NCBI GenBank assembly: GCA_017997515.1 | Contig: JAGOEY010000110.1 | Location: 1-6,345 of the forward strand | From: Burkholderiaceae bacterium | GTDB lineage: Bacteria; Pseudomonadota; Gammaproteobacteria; Burkholderiales; Burkholderiaceae | Direction: 5' to 3' | Length of the DNA stretch: 6,345 nucleotides | Part shown: piece by piece, positions 5,937 through 6,345 of the stretch | Numbering within the stretch: the stretch's first letter is position 1 | Layout: every line of letters begins with the position of its first letter | Position numbers and translations under genes: made by a program | Notes under the pieces: model-generated | Databases searched by the model: none | Told to the model about the DNA's origin: nothing | Seen by the model: only the letters and a program-made list of their open reading frames with translations

Positions 5937-5986
5937 AAAAAATAGCCTCCAGCGCCCGTCCATCAAGCGCTGGAAGCTATATTTTT
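5937..5986. terminator. REP-like hairpin, bidirectional terminator (copy B)
   Basis: This copy is identical to the hairpin at 1406-1455: left arm 5937-5955 after an A-tract, 11-nt loop, and right arm with T-tract 5967-5986. Here it ends the metal-uptake cassette from the left, starting only 6 bp past the PepSY stop codon, and prpE from the right. The cassette's 3' end is thus fused very tightly to the repeat boundary. Confidence 0.85.
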
Positions 5987-5998
5987 GATAGTAGACCA

Positions 5999-6012
5999 GC
6001 CCCGTGCGGGGC
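5999..6012. other. Short GC hairpin past the prpE stop (copy B)
   Basis: This repeats the hairpin at 1468-1481 (GCCCCG, TG, CGGGGC). It lies between the prpE stop codon (6034-6036, read leftward) and the REP-like hairpin, so it would be in the prpE 3' untranslated RNA. A role in transcript 3' end formation together with the REP hairpin is possible but not shown. Confidence 0.5.
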
Positions 6013-6033
6013 CCGTCTCTTCTGCGCCTCCGA

Positions 6034-6345
6034 TCAGCCTTCGACCATCGCCTTGACCTGCTGCAGTGCGGCTGGGTCTTCCATGGTGGTCAGGTCACCC
6101 GGGTCGCGCCGCTCGGCCACGGCCTGCAGGGCGCGGCGCAGCAGCTTGCCGCTGCGGGTCTTGGGCAGCACGGTCACAAAGTACACGCGCGATGGACGCG
6201 CCACGGCGCCGAGCTGGTTGTCCACCTGCTTCATCACCTCGCCTTCGAGCTTGAGGCGCGCGGCGTCGTCCGTCAGGCCCGAGGCATCGCGCGGCACGGC
6301 AAATGCCATGGCCACCTGGCCCTTGAGGCTGTCGGCCACGCCCAC
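6034..6345 (-). CDS. prpE: Propionyl-CoA synthetase PrpE, C-terminal part (gene continues past window)
   Basis: This is the C-terminal 103 residues of an acyl-CoA synthetase of the AMP-forming ANL superfamily, which makes propionyl-CoA from propionate, ATP and CoA in the cytosol. The frame is open to the right edge, so the start is outside the window; the full family length is about 630 residues. GVADSLKGQVAMAF, then ARPSRVYFV, LPKTRSGKLLRR and AERRDPGDLTTMEDPAAL match the PrpE tail I recall from enteric bacteria more closely than the Acs tail. The catalytic and acetylation-target lysine is the last K of PKTRSGK, encoded at 6147-6145. The stop is TGA at 6036-6034. It converges on the cassette and originally, I infer, on the EAL gene. 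An Acs-like paralogue is the main alternative. Confidence 0.9.
   Translation of the reverse strand: MGVADSLKGQVAMAFAVPRDASGLTDDAARLKLEGEVMKQVDNQLGAVARPSRVYFVTVLPKTRSGKLLRRALQAVAERRDPGDLTTMEDPAALQQVKAMVEG

Larger units (their letters stand above)
5937..6112. repeat. 176-bp direct repeat, right copy
   Basis: This is the partner of 1406-1581, with 173 of 176 positions identical by eye. It is the copy in natural context: REP-like hairpin, short hairpin at 5999-6012, then the 3' end of an uninterrupted prpE. A shorter second block, 6298-6339, matches 1589-1630 at 41 of 42 positions. The 6113-6297 interval is what the left copy has essentially lost. Homologous recombination between the 176-bp copies would remove one 4531-bp unit containing all three cargo genes. 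Confidence 0.95.

Noticed and set aside
1406..6112. CRISPR array or phage attachment sites
   Set aside because: Only two copies of one long repeat exist, with genes between them, and there is no spacer pattern. No integrase gene is in the window to support true att sites.

Overview
The window looks like the chromosome of a GC-rich betaproteobacterium, most likely a member of the Comamonadaceae (Acidovorax/Comamonas/Delftia type). The main reasons are the GC-rich coding style, a PrpE C-terminus of the proteobacterial type, and an AT-flanked hairpin (core arms TAGCCTCCAGCGC / GCGCTGGAAGCTA around a CCATCAA loop) that I recall as a widespread dispersed repeat in that family. Genus-level placement is inference.

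Layout from left to right. Positions 3-1397 (+) hold the C-terminal part of a c-di-GMP turnover protein: the end of a PAS domain, then GGDEF, then EAL. It is followed directly by a REP-like hairpin/terminator (1406-1455). From 1406 to about 1980 lies scar DNA: the 3' end of a propionyl-CoA synthetase gene (prpE, minus strand) with an internal deletion, sequence I cannot assign, and a short frameshifted remnant that resembles a transposase N-terminus. An AT-rich control region follows (about 1990-2060), with an 11-bp perfect inverted repeat that resembles a Fur-type operator. A roughly 200-nt leader then ends in a terminator-like hairpin just before the ribosome binding site of the first cargo gene.

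The cargo is a three-gene plus-strand cassette: a secreted DUF4198 protein (2266-2979), a TonB-dependent siderophore-type receptor (3074-5236) and a PepSY-associated membrane protein (5244-5930). Read together, the receptor would import a ferric siderophore or other metal chelate across the outer membrane. The PepSY protein would act at the inner membrane, perhaps as a reductase that frees the metal. The DUF4198 protein would be a periplasmic metal-handling or accessory factor. No ABC permease, FecI/FecR pair or siderophore synthesis gene is in the window.

Right of the cassette the same REP hairpin and prpE 3' end recur (5937-6112), this time leading into an intact prpE C-terminus on the minus strand (6034 to the window edge). 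The cassette is therefore bracketed by a 176-bp direct repeat (173/176 identical by eye). The simplest reading is that an ancestral convergent junction, EAL gene -> hairpin <- prpE, was split by acquisition of a metal-uptake cassette that brought or duplicated the prpE 3' end. Recombination between the repeats would remove 4531 bp and restore a simple junction.
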